Made by a program: the position numbers and the translations under genes. The notes below the pieces were generated by a model, which was not told the DNA's origin, searched no databases, and was given only the letters and a program-made list of their open reading frames with translations. Shown here in pieces: positions 25,992-37,301 of a DNA stretch of 64,000 nucleotides; the stretch's first letter is position 1; the number at the start of each line of letters is the position of its first letter. The stretch is from Craspedostauros australis (Eukaryota > Bacillariophyta > Bacillariophyceae > Mastogloiales > Achnanthaceae). The DNA lies in the NCBI GenBank assembly GCA_026770025.1, contig JAMXDE010000011.1, positions 1,550,001-1,614,000 on the forward strand, read 5' to 3'.

Positions 25992-28691
25992 TTATAGGTC
26001 TGCCCTTGTCAGCCTAATGCCATATTTTTCATGGCGTGCGTGCCGATTCAAAGTATCATCCAACGTCGTCATGTACTCGCGTAGCATGGGCGAACGATCG
26101 ACCGGAAATGACACCAACAGCGGTTCATCAGGACCATGGATCGGTTGCTCAGGGGGGCATGTCTCTTTGCGACTCATCACGCAATACCATCGATTCTTGC
26201 CAAATGGTATGTCCAATATATTTTCTGCCATTCTCCGCTTCTTTTCGCATATCTCTGGCAGGTCTTCAGCGCGTGCGCAGAAGTAATTCTTGGCAATGGT
26301 GCAGATGGTGTACACTTGTAGGTCCTTGAGTTGGCCATTCGCATCTCGCTTGCCACCGACGAACGAAATGGATCCATCCATGAGATCGCTATCCTCTTGC
26401 ACCACAGTGGTGAGCGGCGGATAGAAAGAAGTAGATGGGATGTTGGAGCATGCAGCTCTGAGGTTGAGAAGTGAGCCCGCCACTTCCTTATCCATCACCA
26501 AGGTATCTCTTGACCTTCGATCTGAATAATCTCCGACTCGAAGATCCTCCACATTTGTACAGGTTGTTGCTTCGCCAGGACTTATCACGTATGTTGGTGG
26601 TTGGCGCTCGGCGCCTTCAGTGCTGCTTTCACTGTCATATCCGTCGCTATCAGCTTCGTTGGCTCTTGATAATAGCATCGGGCATATGTGGAAGTGTGTG
26701 GACTTCATCGCATGATCGGAGACCACCGACACCGGGATTACTCCTCTGAGCCCATCCCATAGCTCCTCTCCCTCGCTATCAGGGTAGTCGATCGACGTAG
26801 GTGGGACGTACATGTTAAGTGTGTCCATCAAGATCGACTTGACGTCCTTCCGGTCTTCTTGCGCAACGGTCATGGCTCCTCCGATGGCGCAGCTGATGAG
26901 CTGCGGGGCCAACGCTTCAAAAGCCAACGGCTGGATATCAAAGCGGGTACGTGGATGGTCCAATGTCTTTCCACGTTGCACCAACCAGATGCAGAATAGC
27001 TCCATTGCCTTGTCAACTTGGAAGGGTTGTGGTACCCGCATGGTGAACTCCTTGTTTGGGTCCGGCCCTCGTCCCCACATTATCTCCGATGACGGAAACC
27101 GGACCGGTGTCACCAGACCAAAGTCTTCAACAAGGCGGTGCATTGGGATCGTGTTCTTCTCGAATGTAGCGAACTGGATACCGTAATCCAAGCTGGTTGC
27201 GACTCGATCGATCTCATCTAAAGTGCCGGTCATCGTGAACTCGCGCTGGAAGAGGAGAGTGGCAAGTGTCTGCGACGCCATCTGGATGAGTGTTTCTGGG
27301 TCGCTCCGCAGCTCTTTCAGGCTGCCGCAACAAATGAATGTCTGGAAGACATTCCAAACAATCGCTTCGTGACCATTTTGGTTCTTGAAGAACACCTCTC
27401 TATCGGATAGAAAATCCAGGAGGATGGACAGCATTCTTGGATTGTTCGCTATGGGATGGAGGAGAGGAAAGTTGATCATCTCATCGTACCCGGGGATGCG
27501 CTTTCTCCCATCCCCGGGGCACATCTGTCGCAGATGCCCGTAGAGTTGTTTCTTCGCCAACAGTGCGCTTGTTGTGCAACGCTCATAGTGAAAGGGGATG
27601 GATCCTACAGCAAAGTTGTGAACGCCTGCACCCGCAATGGAAAATGCCACCTTGAGGTTGGACCGTACTTCATCGTTGGGGAGCTCACCCTCGCATTCGT
27701 TCATGATGTATGCTCCAAGGACATTGCCAAAAACCATGTATTTGTGGATGATTGCTCGGATAAGGTTTGGACACTTCGATGCGTCATCAATGCCGAGAAT
27801 GACAGTGACATCGTCGTCGGTGCAGCCCCAACGGTTCCAGAATGCGACGGACCGTGAGATGGTGTTGATAACCCGCTTCGATTGTACAACACAGGCATCC
27901 AGAGATTCTTTGAGCTTATTTCGGGCGAGGGTGTGCCGTTCCTGGATGTCTACTGATTCTTTGATATCACCATCGGCATCAAGTAGGAACGTAATGGGCG
28001 CGTCCCTCGAGAATGCACTCGCCGCGAGCTCGATGGTCTTGCCAGTACCGATTCCGGAATCGTAAAGTAACACCGTGTTCTTGTCATAACATGGTGTTCG
28101 TCTCTTGATGAAGACTTCATCTGGAATCAGCGATTCAACTCCTTTGTGCCACACTGAGATCGTCCCAACGTAGTGTGAGCTTGAGCAGTATCCAAATGCA
28201 CTCTTGCAGCCAATTTTGTTGAGACCAATGTGCCATCGACATAGCTTGTCCAGCTCATAGCGGAGCATGGTGACAAGATCAGCATGGAGCCTGTTTGGAT
28301 TCTTCCCGCGAAGATAGCACCAAGCTCGAACTGCGTTGAATTCCTCGCGAAGCCATCGCCGGAGTGGGTCCTCTCGGCATGTGTTAGCACTTTCCTGATC
28401 GTCAATCCAGAACTCGCATCGCAGGGTCGATTTGTATTCGTTGCGTTCGGTCGACGACGCCGCGAGTCTTGCAATCGTCCTGGTGTTCCGCACGCTCTCG
28501 TACACTACCTGCCACTCCTTCCATGCTCGCCCCCTGATGTTCATCAGCGTCACCAAGCGCTCGTTCAGCTCCGCCTTTCCTAGATTGTTCTTCCAGAAAA
28601 CAGCGTCATCAAAGGCCCGTCCCCAATCGAGCTCATCAAGCGACGCGGGTGAGCAGAATAAGCCAGCGATCGCAGACATGTCGAACGGCAT
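25992..28691 (-). CDS. Large P-loop NTPase, Crinkler-like
   Basis: Single exon, 899 residues from the ATG at 28691; a longer start is not supported because no ATG lies between 28691 and an in-frame stop upstream, unless an upstream exon exists. Walker A is GIGTGKT at 213-219 after a hydrophobic strand (NTVLLYD); a Walker B-like ILGIDDAS lies near 290. The layout (N-terminal alpha-helical region, STAND-like P-loop NTPase, long C-terminal region with many W/F blocks) resembles the NTPase-bearing Crinkler (CR) proteins spread through oomycetes, algae and other eukaryotes. The N-terminal LxLFLAK header of oomycete effectors is absent. The C-terminal 250 residues may carry a nuclease-like or other effector domain, but no motif can be named. 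It looks intact. Confidence 0.6.
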   Translation of the reverse strand: MPFDMSAIAGLFCSPASLDELDWGRAFDDAVFWKNNLGKAELNERLVTLMNIRGRAWKEWQVVYESVRNTRTIARLAASSTERNEYKSTLRCEFWIDDQESANTCREDPLRRWLREEFNAVRAWCYLRGKNPNRLHADLVTMLRYELDKLCRWHIGLNKIGCKSAFGYCSSSHYVGTISVWHKGVESLIPDEVFIKRRTPCYDKNTVLLYDSGIGTGKTIELAASAFSRDAPITFLLDADGDIKESVDIQERHTLARNKLKESLDACVVQSKRVINTISRSVAFWNRWGCTDDDVTVILGIDDASKCPNLIRAIIHKYMVFGNVLGAYIMNECEGELPNDEVRSNLKVAFSIAGAGVHNFAVGSIPFHYERCTTSALLAKKQLYGHLRQMCPGDGRKRIPGYDEMINFPLLHPIANNPRMLSILLDFLSDREVFFKNQNGHEAIVWNVFQTFICCGSLKELRSDPETLIQMASQTLATLLFQREFTMTGTLDEIDRVATSLDYGIQFATFEKNTIPMHRLVEDFGLVTPVRFPSSEIMWGRGPDPNKEFTMRVPQPFQVDKAMELFCIWLVQRGKTLDHPRTRFDIQPLAFEALAPQLISCAIGGAMTVAQEDRKDVKSILMDTLNMYVPPTSIDYPDSEGEELWDGLRGVIPVSVVSDHAMKSTHFHICPMLLSRANEADSDGYDSESSTEGAERQPPTYVISPGEATTCTNVEDLRVGDYSDRRSRDTLVMDKEVAGSLLNLRAACSNIPSTSFYPPLTTVVQEDSDLMDGSISFVGGKRDANGQLKDLQVYTICTIAKNYFCARAEDLPEICEKKRRMAENILDIPFGKNRWYCVMSRKETCPPEQPIHGPDEPLLVSFPVDRSPMLREYMTTLDDTLNRHARHEKYGIRLTRADL

Positions 28692-29475
28692 CGTAAGTTC
28701 TTGTGCTCGAGGCTGCTGCTGCTGCTGCTGCTGTTGTTGCTCTTGATCCACTCTCCACCTGGGCTGCGCGTGTCCGTGCGATGTATCGGGTATCCAAGTT
28801 GTCTTTGAAGACTCTTTATGACGTTTTCAGTTGTTCTCTGATATCTCCAACCGAAACCTGAGTGCCGTCGGTACTTTGCCGTCGCTTTGTGGTGCCTGAA
28901 ATGCCATGCTGCCTCCGTGTCATCGCGTTGCCTCTGTCGCCGTTCCTTGTCTTTCTTGCTCGTTCGTTCCATACTCATGTCCACGCTCATGAGATCTTCC
29001 GCGTTCCTCAGATTTTCGCGGAAACGATCCAACGAACAAGAAGCGTGCCAACTCCAACAAAAGAACAAAGATTAATCGAGTCTTGGCTTGTCGCTGGGTC
29101 ACGCCGAATGCTATCTATTCTGTCAAACGTGGTCATGAACATTGCAAATCTGGTGCTTCCAATTGTGTGGTATTCCACAACCTAGTGCATGCAGCATTGC
29201 TGCTCCCACCAATATAAGAATGTCACATGCAACTAAAATGATGAATATCATGTAGTCTACGATCACAAGGACACTTCCTCCACCCAAGCCTCGGCAGCGT
29301 CTCAATGACATCACCGGCCGTGGGTGGCTTCGATCTGGAGAGCAGGTCAGATACCTTGCGTCGATGATTCTCTGGAAGCTGATGTTCTCTCCGGATCTCT
29401 CTCTTTCTCTCTCTTGTTGGCGGTGAAGCTTCGAATTGCACCATCATCGGATACAAAGGAGCGCCGTGCGCTGAC
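28692..29475. other. Upstream region of the P-loop gene with CTG repeat
   Basis: Nearest the gene is a run of about nine CTG/TTG triplets (28715-28741). It would encode poly-Gln in the minus-strand frame just upstream of the chosen ATG, so it is counted as untranslated here. Farther upstream are short open frames on both strands without recognisable motifs. Confidence 0.4.
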
Positions 29476-31146
29476 TTAAGACTTGTCGGCGATCAATTGG
29501 CTACTTGCATCCTTGCACCCATCTTCGCCAGCAAGATGCGTCTGCAGCTCTTCCAATTCGGCATTGGTGGCCTTGCCTTCGCTATTGAGCTTTCTGTAGT
29601 GCTCATACATATCGTTGTCCTGACCGATGCCCTCGCATGAGCCGAACTTGATCTGCACACGAGACATGCGAACCCCAAGACCGTTCGATGCTTTGTGGTC
29701 ATGATTGGTGGTGGTCGTTTCGACCTTCACTTGGGTGCAAGGAGAACGGCTCACAACATGCATCTTTTCGATGCAGCCACACATTGGCGCACTGGAGACA
29801 TTCCGGATGTACCCACGTATGTACAAGTGATCGAACCTGAAGGCAAAGATAGTAGCGACAGAATGGATGATGGCAGTGTTAGCAAGGAAGGAGTGGGAAG
29901 CAGCAGTTGGGAGCAATGGAATTGAAACAAAAATGGACGCGGCGACGATTCGGGAATACGGACGTGTGTGTGCACGAGCATACATCTTCAGGAACAAGAG
30001 TGAAAACCGGAGTGACCCACAGCAGATGCATTGATCCACGTCGTCCAAGTGTCCCGCAAGTAGCGAATGGCGCCAGTGCCATTCCTTCTGCCATGCACAA
30101 TACTTACGAGCTCATGTGGCACAGCTTGTGTGCCCTGAATAGCTCTGAAATGGCGACTTCGTTGGAGACCACAAAACCCATGACAGTGAGCCACACGCTT
30201 GTCGTCATTTGGATATCGAACGTACCTGCCCTTGACATGAGTAGCATATGGAGCATTGAACATGTCCACCAAACAGATATCAGTGTTGTCGGTCGGGTCA
30301 GCATCATAGCACCTTGTGTCATATGGAGAGGAGCAGTCGCCATTGCGGTCATGAGCCTTTTGATCTTGCACCCAGCAGCCCATGGCAGTATGTAGCTCGC
30401 AATCCTTGAAGTTGCTATTACCTAGATGCAACATGGTTGGTCCTCCAGGCCATGCCAAAAGACCTCGCTCTGTGTGGGAAAAGTGGACCCAGTTGATCAA
30501 CAACTGTGCTGCACTGTCCCACAGAGAATTGTCAACTTGCTGGGACTAGCCAACAGTTTCACACCCCCTCATTCAAGATGGTGCCAGCATCAAATACCTT
30601 CTTGACCTGAACCCTGGTGTACCTCATGGCATTGTCGAAGGTCATTCTGCTGTGATCCATGAAGTTGTGGTATGCCTTGAGACAGGCGTCATCGATCTAG
30701 CTTTCAATTTGATCTCCATCGACCTCGAGCATCATTGATAGTTCTTCGTTGTCGCCTCGGCCTTCACAACACTTGCCTGCAGTCTTGAGACAAGCTTGAA
30801 CCACTTCAAGTATATTTTTGTAGCTGCATACCTTCATGCTGAAGATTCTTATCAATGAAAGGCAGAGCTGGTCCTCCTCAATCAGCACTCGATCAGTGCA
30901 GAGGTTAGTGTTGGTGTGGCTGTCAACATCATGGCTGTTATCGACAGTTCTGGCAGAGTCATGGATGTCTTCCGTGTTGTAGACGCCATCTATACCATAG
31001 GTATCATTGGTATCGTGGATGCCATCATTTTGTGTGTACGTGTTAGCGAGATTGGTGGTGCCAGCAGCATATTTTCCGTAGCTATCAAGTGCAATTGCAC
31101 AACTGAGAACAAGGAGATGAGTGGCAGTAGTAATGGCTATCTTCAT
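29476..31146 (-). pseudogene. Secreted Cys-rich protein gene, probably decayed or fragmented
   Basis: Three blocks on the minus strand, in order, look like parts of one secreted algal protein family I have seen only as 'hypothetical'. Block 1 (31146-30697): ATG, signal peptide (MKIAITTATHLLVLSCAIAL), then a Cys-containing domain that meets a stop; the same frame continues as a sensible sequence (DDACLKAYHNFMDHSRMTF). Block 2 (about 30510-30110): NWVHFSHTERGLLAWPGGP, MGCWVQD, a CYDADPTDNTDICLVDM block and HCHGF; the sensible frame seems to shift after HCHGF. Block 3 (about 29850-29479): FDHLYIRGYIRNVSSAPMC, then a charged tail. Two interruptions plus the shift suggest a pseudogene, though unusual introns could explain some. 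Not a mobile element. Confidence 0.4.
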
Positions 31147-32708
31147 GGTGATGTTGGAGATGAAATGTGATGTTGTAGCTCGTACTCGTACTGTGCCACT
31201 TGGTATTGGTAGAGTGGTCAATGGCTAGCCATCTTATTGCTTGGCTTGTAATCTCTTGAGCTGATTGTCAAGTTGTGAACAATGAGAGGGTGATCGGACG
31301 AGCCTGGGGCCGCATGGTGTCGACACAAGCACAAATGGTGTTTCATGGTGGAAGGTCAACATCAGGGTAACAGCGAAGCTGTGGAGTATTGGATCAGTGA
31401 TAGGTACTGGAGAGACTGTCTTGTTGTACCTCTGTCGCAAGCATGTGATCCCAGAAATGATGATCACAAGAATGAGGCAAGAACGTGCGTTGATGGTTAC
31501 CAACGCCGTACCATCATTGTGGTTGCCCAGAACGTATGGCACGAGGACGCACACGATGCCATGTGATGGATTTTGTCTTTGCGACCCGAATCCATTGACC
31601 GATGTAAAGACACTTCTTGGAAATCCAGCGTCTGCTGCCGCCACCGCAGCTACGAGGATGTGGACGAGCCCTGTGACTGGAAAGTATTTCGGCAAGCCAT
31701 CGCACCATGTATTGATCCCATAGATTTCCTCAGGTTTGAAGTGATGATGAAGAACCAATACAGGACATGATGGACTGAGATGTGTAGAGAGAGGGAGGAA
31801 AGACCTCAGGAAGCACAAGGGAAGAATCCCCCACACGTCGTCCTTCAGGTAAGCGCGGAGGCGACGTGCTGGAAGTGATGGGCCAAGGTACGATCCATTG
31901 TACCATTTATACTCGTGAGAGCTACTGGAATATTTTATCGGGTGTTGTCTTGGACGAAAACAAGGGTGGTTCCCTCATCTCTACCCACTGTTGCAGCCAA
32001 ACAGGAACGCCGTGATGGATCTACACTCCTCAAATAGTGCGCGTGGATCAACTTCACGAATGCGAATACGAACTATAATGTCCGTATATATGGCGAACAC
32101 ATTGATTTCGATCACGACAGTTCGCGGACAGATACAATGGGGGCGTCTGTCACCCCTCGTTTTCGAATACAGATGTAGACTGTTCGGCGCAGCTTAGAAA
32201 GCACGCAACTTCATCTCAGCATATGAACAACAAGGGCTGGAGTAGAAGCTATGACTCTATTCCAAGAAAGCTGCTCTGCATCAGAAAAACAGACCAGTTG
32301 TTCAGATAGAGCAGCGTCGACCTCACATGTCTTCGTACAGCCAAATCCGGAGATATTTCTGCTCGTGCGTTCATCAGTCTACCGCCGATTACATGGACTA
32401 CACATGCATGTCTGAACCACCTTGACCGCATGACGACCAGACCACACATCACAAACTCAATCGCGTCCCTCCAAAAACAAAGATCAACGAACAAATGTGT
32501 TGTGCGAAAGGAGAATGGACAAGGGCGTCGGTGGATCAACAGACCAAGTCACTCACCAACACACCATCACCCCCGCCAACTCTCATCAAAGAAGGGAGGA
32601 AGTACCGAGCAAGGAAGACAGAAGACGACAATCAGCGAGTGATCTCAGAAGGACGCCTCGCATGCACTCATTGATTCCATACTGGTACACCAGGATTCAC
32701 CAATCATC
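31147..32708. other. Gene-poor interval
   Basis: About 1.56 kb. A 200-codon minus-strand frame (31836-31234) has two hydrophobic stretches but no family resemblance and no good ATG context, so I do not call it. The right end should contain the promoter of the plastid NusG-like gene. Confidence 0.45.
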
Positions 32709-35604
32709 ATGAGTGGGATATCATCAGTCCATCAGCGTCAGCGGCAACGGCGACCACAATGGCAACCGGAGCAACGGGAGCACACACTCTGTGCACTCTT
32801 CATACTGCTGCTCTGTTGCGGTTGTTCGTTGACTTCGGCATTTGTGCCATCATCGTTGTCATCCGCAAAGCATCAGCAACAGCAGCAGTATGAACACCAG
32901 CATCGGCCACTCTCGCGTTCAAATGCGGCCGTCCCACGATCGTGGACATGGTCGTGGACTACTACATCGTCGTCGTCATCGTCATCATCGTCGCCAATGG
33001 TGTCACTGTCAGCAAAGACAACATCCACCGCTCTGTTTGGAAAGCTGTGGGATAGAATGGAGCTGGAGGAGGACGAGGAGCACTTTTGGTATGTCCTCAA
33101 TTGCGTGGCAGGGCTCGAGATGGACTTGTTGGAGCAATGCAAGCAGCGCTGTGGAGAGATGGAGGACGTCACCAAATTCCTGGTGCCGACGGAGAGGAAG
33201 ACGAGGTCACATGGTGCCAAGCGCATCGTCACGGAGACCAAGGTGAAGTACTTGGGCTACGTCTTCGCCAAGCTCCGTCTTTGCGAGAAGACTTACGAAG
33301 CAATCCAAGGTACGTAAACAATGCAGAGGTGGACAAGTGGCCCTGTGTCTTGATGTGATGTGGTTGGTTGGTTGGTTGAGTGGTTCGTTGAGTGGTTCGT
33401 TGAATGGTTTGTTGGGTGAGCAGTGAGTTGGTCGGTTGAAGGATGGGTGGCTGCGTTCTACGAGCATGAATGCTTCCATCCATTCCACACTCACACAAAT
33501 CAATGCTCTGCTCTACTCCACTCTACTGCCTTACCCCACTCTCCTTTACACACGTTTGTGCTGTTGCTGTTATGCTGCATCATCCTTTCACGCTCGGACA
33601 GGACTCGATCTGTGCCGATCCTGGATGGGAACCGTTAACCAGAAGGGATACAAGAAGCTCCCTCCCGCTCCCGTCATTCTGAACGAGGATGAAATCGAAA
33701 AGTTCGGATTGGAGAAGGAAGAAGAGGAGGACGGCGAGGATGGTGGTGCAGGGGATAGCGGAATGCCAATCCCAATGCTGACGGAAGATGGAGAAGAGAT
33801 TATCATGGACACGCAAGAGGCAGATGCGAAACAGGCCGCCGAGGACAGGGCTTTGCAAGAGGAGGTCACCCGCACGTACGGCGAGCTCCGTGTGGATGAC
33901 ATGATCAAAGTGACGGCCCAAGGCAAGTTCCTTGGTGAGGATGGTATCGTCAAACGTCTGAAGGAAGGGAAGATCCTGGTTCGGTTCTACACCTACGGTA
34001 CCGTCTACGATCACTGGCTCAATCCTGGCGACGTGCGCAAGATGAGCGATATGGAGGCCTTGGACGGTCTTGGAGGACCCGTGCAACCCATCACGCAGTA
34101 CGACCTTGACAAGGCGCAGCAGCCTAATAGGAACTCCGGATCGGACATGCGGAACACAGTGGACCGCAGCACGCGCGGTTCCAGCCGCTTCATGCGTCAG
34201 AGACGACAGGACAACACGGTCCGCAAGTTCGGCAGCGACATGGATGCGAGGGAAGCGAAGAAGAACGCCGACAATTGGGATTGGTACAAGGACCAGAAAC
34301 GGAGTGATAATGACTCTGGGTACTCCGATGGTGAATGGACCTTCCGTGGCGGAAATTCGCGAGATGATATGGACAGACGCAATAACAACGGCAGAAACAG
34401 CAATAGAAACAACGGTGATGGATGGCAGAGTGGCGTGCGAGATGGTCAGGTACGAGGCTTGAGCTCTCGACGGCAGGAGCGACGCAACGATCGACAGAAG
34501 AACCGAGCAGACAACAGGAACGTGGAACGGGCCTTGGATGGGGCAGATGATTGGAGCTCGTTCGTCTCGCCAGCACAGTCACCGGCGTCTGCGAAGCCAT
34601 CATCGAGGTCTCGGCCTTCATCTGGTGGCGATGCAAGCTCCAATGACTCGTCTGATTTCTTCGAATCACTCATGAGTGATCTATCGAACGATCTTGACGG
34701 GGATGGCAGGGGGAGAGACAATCGCGGTGGCCCTCATGGTCGTGATGGTGGCGGTGACAGTGCTGGTGGTGGAATGAATACCAACTTCAACAACCGACGA
34801 TTCGATGATGGAAACAATCAGGATGATCTCTTCGATGACTCGGACTTCTTCGCATCGTTGGCATCGGAGATATCCGATACTGAATCCACACAAACTGACA
34901 GCAGTAGTAACGCCAACACCAACATCGGTGGTGCTGCCAACAGCGATATTGGCGACTCACGCGACAGCAACAGCGACTCCGATGACGATTTCTTCGCATC
35001 CCTGTCCAGTACCGTCAGTGAAAGTCTGAACGATGGTGCTGGCAGTGGTGCGAATGGCGGTGTTGGCGATGGAGAAGGCGCAGGTGTGTACGATGAAGCT
35101 GCATTCTCCTTGGAACTTGAGCATGATGTGGAGGACTTCCTGGCGGGCAGTTCTGACCCATTCACAGGCTCCAATGGCAACGATGGTATTACAGGCGACA
35201 TTGACGAATTCTTCGATCAGCTCGGAGACGACTTCGACTTTGAGTCGGAACCTACAACCGCGTTGGGCATGGAGGAAGCAGCATCCCGAATCAGCCAGAC
35301 TCTGGCAGAAGTGGAAGCGCAGGTTGGTGCGCAAGCGAAGCCGGAAGTATCCACAGGACTACCAACAGCAATGGACATGGACATGGATATGGCCATGAAC
35401 ATGGAAGCAGAAACGGGAGCGGAAGTAGCGGGGGCATCGAGCACTGTAACCAGTGCGACTGGCAGCAGCGAGAAGTCTGCCCCCAGCACGGGCAGCTCGT
35501 ACTCGTCGTTGACCGTGCCAGCCCTGAAGGATCTGCTGCGTGAGCGCGGCATGAAGGTGTCGGGGAAGAAGGCCGAGTTGATCGAACGACTGCAGCAAAG
35601 CTAG
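32709..35604 (+). CDS. Plastid NusG-like protein with KOW and SAP domains
   Basis: Two exons, 32709-33309 and 33602-35604, phase 1, 867 residues. N-terminus: hydrophobic signal peptide (28-44) ending TSAF|VP at 42-47, then a Ser/Arg-rich transit-like stretch; this is a bipartite plastid signal. The NGN (NusG N-terminal) domain begins with HFWYVLNCVAGLE and runs across the intron to DLCRSWMGTVN, a NusG-family stretch. A KOW-like segment follows near 270-310 (MIKVTAQGKFLGEDGIV). Then a very long Asp/Asn/Ser-rich region, and a SAP DNA/RNA-binding helix pair at the end (SLTVPALKDLLRERGMKVSG, then KKAELIERLQQ). NusG couples transcription and translation or promotes termination and pausing with plastid RNA polymerase; the SAP domain would add nucleic-acid contact. 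Role inferred. Confidence 0.85.
33358..33416. repeat. GGTTGGTT/GAGTGGTTCGTT repeats in the NusG-like intron
   Basis: Tandem ggtt units followed by three gagtggttcgtt-like units inside the 33310-33601 intron. They are non-coding and probably replication slippage products. Confidence 0.8.
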
Positions 35605-35901
35605 AGAGAGATGGCAGGAGTAATACTGAAGCACCGCTAGTAGTACTACGAGTGGTATAGTATGTACAATTGATTCAGCGTCACATGCCCGTAGTGGCTA
35701 TGTCGAACATCTGTCTACCAAATCGCGTGAGTAGTTCACGAAAGAACGAAACATCAGTGGTTTCAGTCCACACAAAGCACAAAACACTCTCCATGCCTGC
35801 AAATGCGCGCTTGTACTCGTATGTGGGTGGATGGTCTACGTTCCAGTTTCTATTAATCTTTGCATCAGAACAGCGTCCATGCTGACGGCATTCCATCCAT
35901 C

Positions 35902-37301
35902 CTACAATCCCATGTCCGACGGCAAATCCGTGACGAACATGTGGCCGGCGCTGTGCGTGATGGCGAATGGGACCTTCGACTGCATGAGGATGCTCTGTGG
36001 CGTCACACCGCATGCGTGGAACACAGGCACTTCATCCGCACGGATTTCGACCGCATCTCCCCATTCCGGCTTCGCAATGTCCTTCACACCGATGGCCTCC
36101 GCGCTGCCAACGCACACAGGACCTCCGTGGGCGTGGGTGTACTTCGATGTGATCTCGATGTGCTTGGAGATCTTGAGTGCAGGGATCGGTTTCATCGACA
36201 CGACCATGGTTCCATTCAACGAACCAGATGATCGGCACTTGAGGCTGGTGTTGTACATGGGGACATTCTTGCCCTGTTCGGCACTTCGCAGCGGGATGTC
36301 AGCATCGAGCAACGCGCCATCGTAGCTGAAGCTGCATCCGATGAGGAAGGCCACCGACCTCTCCGGCCAGTCTTCTGTGGCATCAGTAACCTCCTTCACG
36401 AGCTTCCCATCGCGATAGATTGCGTACCTGGAACCAGTGGGTTAGTAGGTGGACAGATAGGTGAACGAGGGAGGAGATAGAGATGTGAGGATGATGGGTG
36501 GAGGGCTGTGCGTAGGAAGCATTAGTCTATCCACACATGCACGCGCAACCAACAATAAACGTGGATGCATGCGATAAAACAGTCCTGTGGAGAGTTTACT
36601 CACTTTGGAACGTCCGTGCGCAGATCTGCGCCCTTCGCAAGGCCGTGAGGATGTGGCGATCCAACATCGCACACCTCCACCAACGGACAGGCTCGCGGAT
36701 TGCGTTGACAGAACAGCAAGAAGTCGAATGCATGTTTGCCTTCCGGAAGAACCACCAGATTACACTGCATGAATCCAGGACAGACTCCGTTGGTTGGTGC
36801 GGTGAATGCACCAGAACGAACTCGACTTCGGAAGTCTCTGGCTAAATGCGCCTCTCGGTGAAAGCGCGGTGCACCATGCCAGTCAAGCACTTCGATAGCA
36901 CCTGGTTGTGTTGGTGGAAGGGATGAATCCGGTTCAAAGAATGCAGAATCTGTGATGGTGCCCTGCTTGTTGCTTTGGCTGTCACGATCAGAACCATCTT
37001 GAAAGTTGCCAACGCTGCCCTCCACTGGCTTGACATGGTCAACGTCTTGTTGCTCAGTGTGTCGATCCTGCGCAATCTTCTGGTCGACAGTAGATTGACA
37101 GTGGAATCCAGGCAGAGCATCCTTCAACTCCGCCAACTGAGATGGCGTGAATGTGTTGGGTGGTGATCCCTCTTGTGGCTGACACTGCGGAAGAACGTCC
37201 CTGATCAGCTCGCTCTTTTCCTGCTTCGACAGTTCATCGTAGTCACATTGCGCTGTCGCAATTTGCGACGGTGTTGCTGATGAGTGGGCATGCTTTGTCA
37301 T
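35902..37301 (-). CDS. D-glutamate cyclase-like protein (DUF1445/YcsI family)
   Basis: Two exons, 37301-36604 and 36427-35902, joined in phase 2, 407 residues. The DUF1445 core starts near 155 and includes APTNGVCPGFMQCNLVVLP, then FLLFCQRNPRACPLVEVCDVG, HGLAKGADLRTDVPKYAIYRDG, FLIGCSFSYDGALLDADIPL and HACGVTPQ, ending with THSAGHMFVTDL. These are the family's invariant strings. Vertebrate DGLUCY is a mitochondrial D-glutamate cyclase that makes 5-oxo-D-proline; bacterial members are listed as putative hydro-lyases. Here the core is preceded by an unusual 150-residue Asp/Gln/Ser-rich extension and there is no C-terminal DGLUCY extension. No clear mitochondrial or plastid presequence is visible. 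Enzyme activity is inferred from the family. Confidence 0.88.

Noticed and set aside
28715-28741. CTG run as the coding start of the P-loop protein
   Set aside because: The open frame extends over it but contains no ATG upstream of 28691, so it is treated as untranslated.
31234-31836. 200-codon minus-strand frame with hydrophobic stretches
   Set aside because: No family match and no support from a start context; hydrophobic runs alone are weak evidence.
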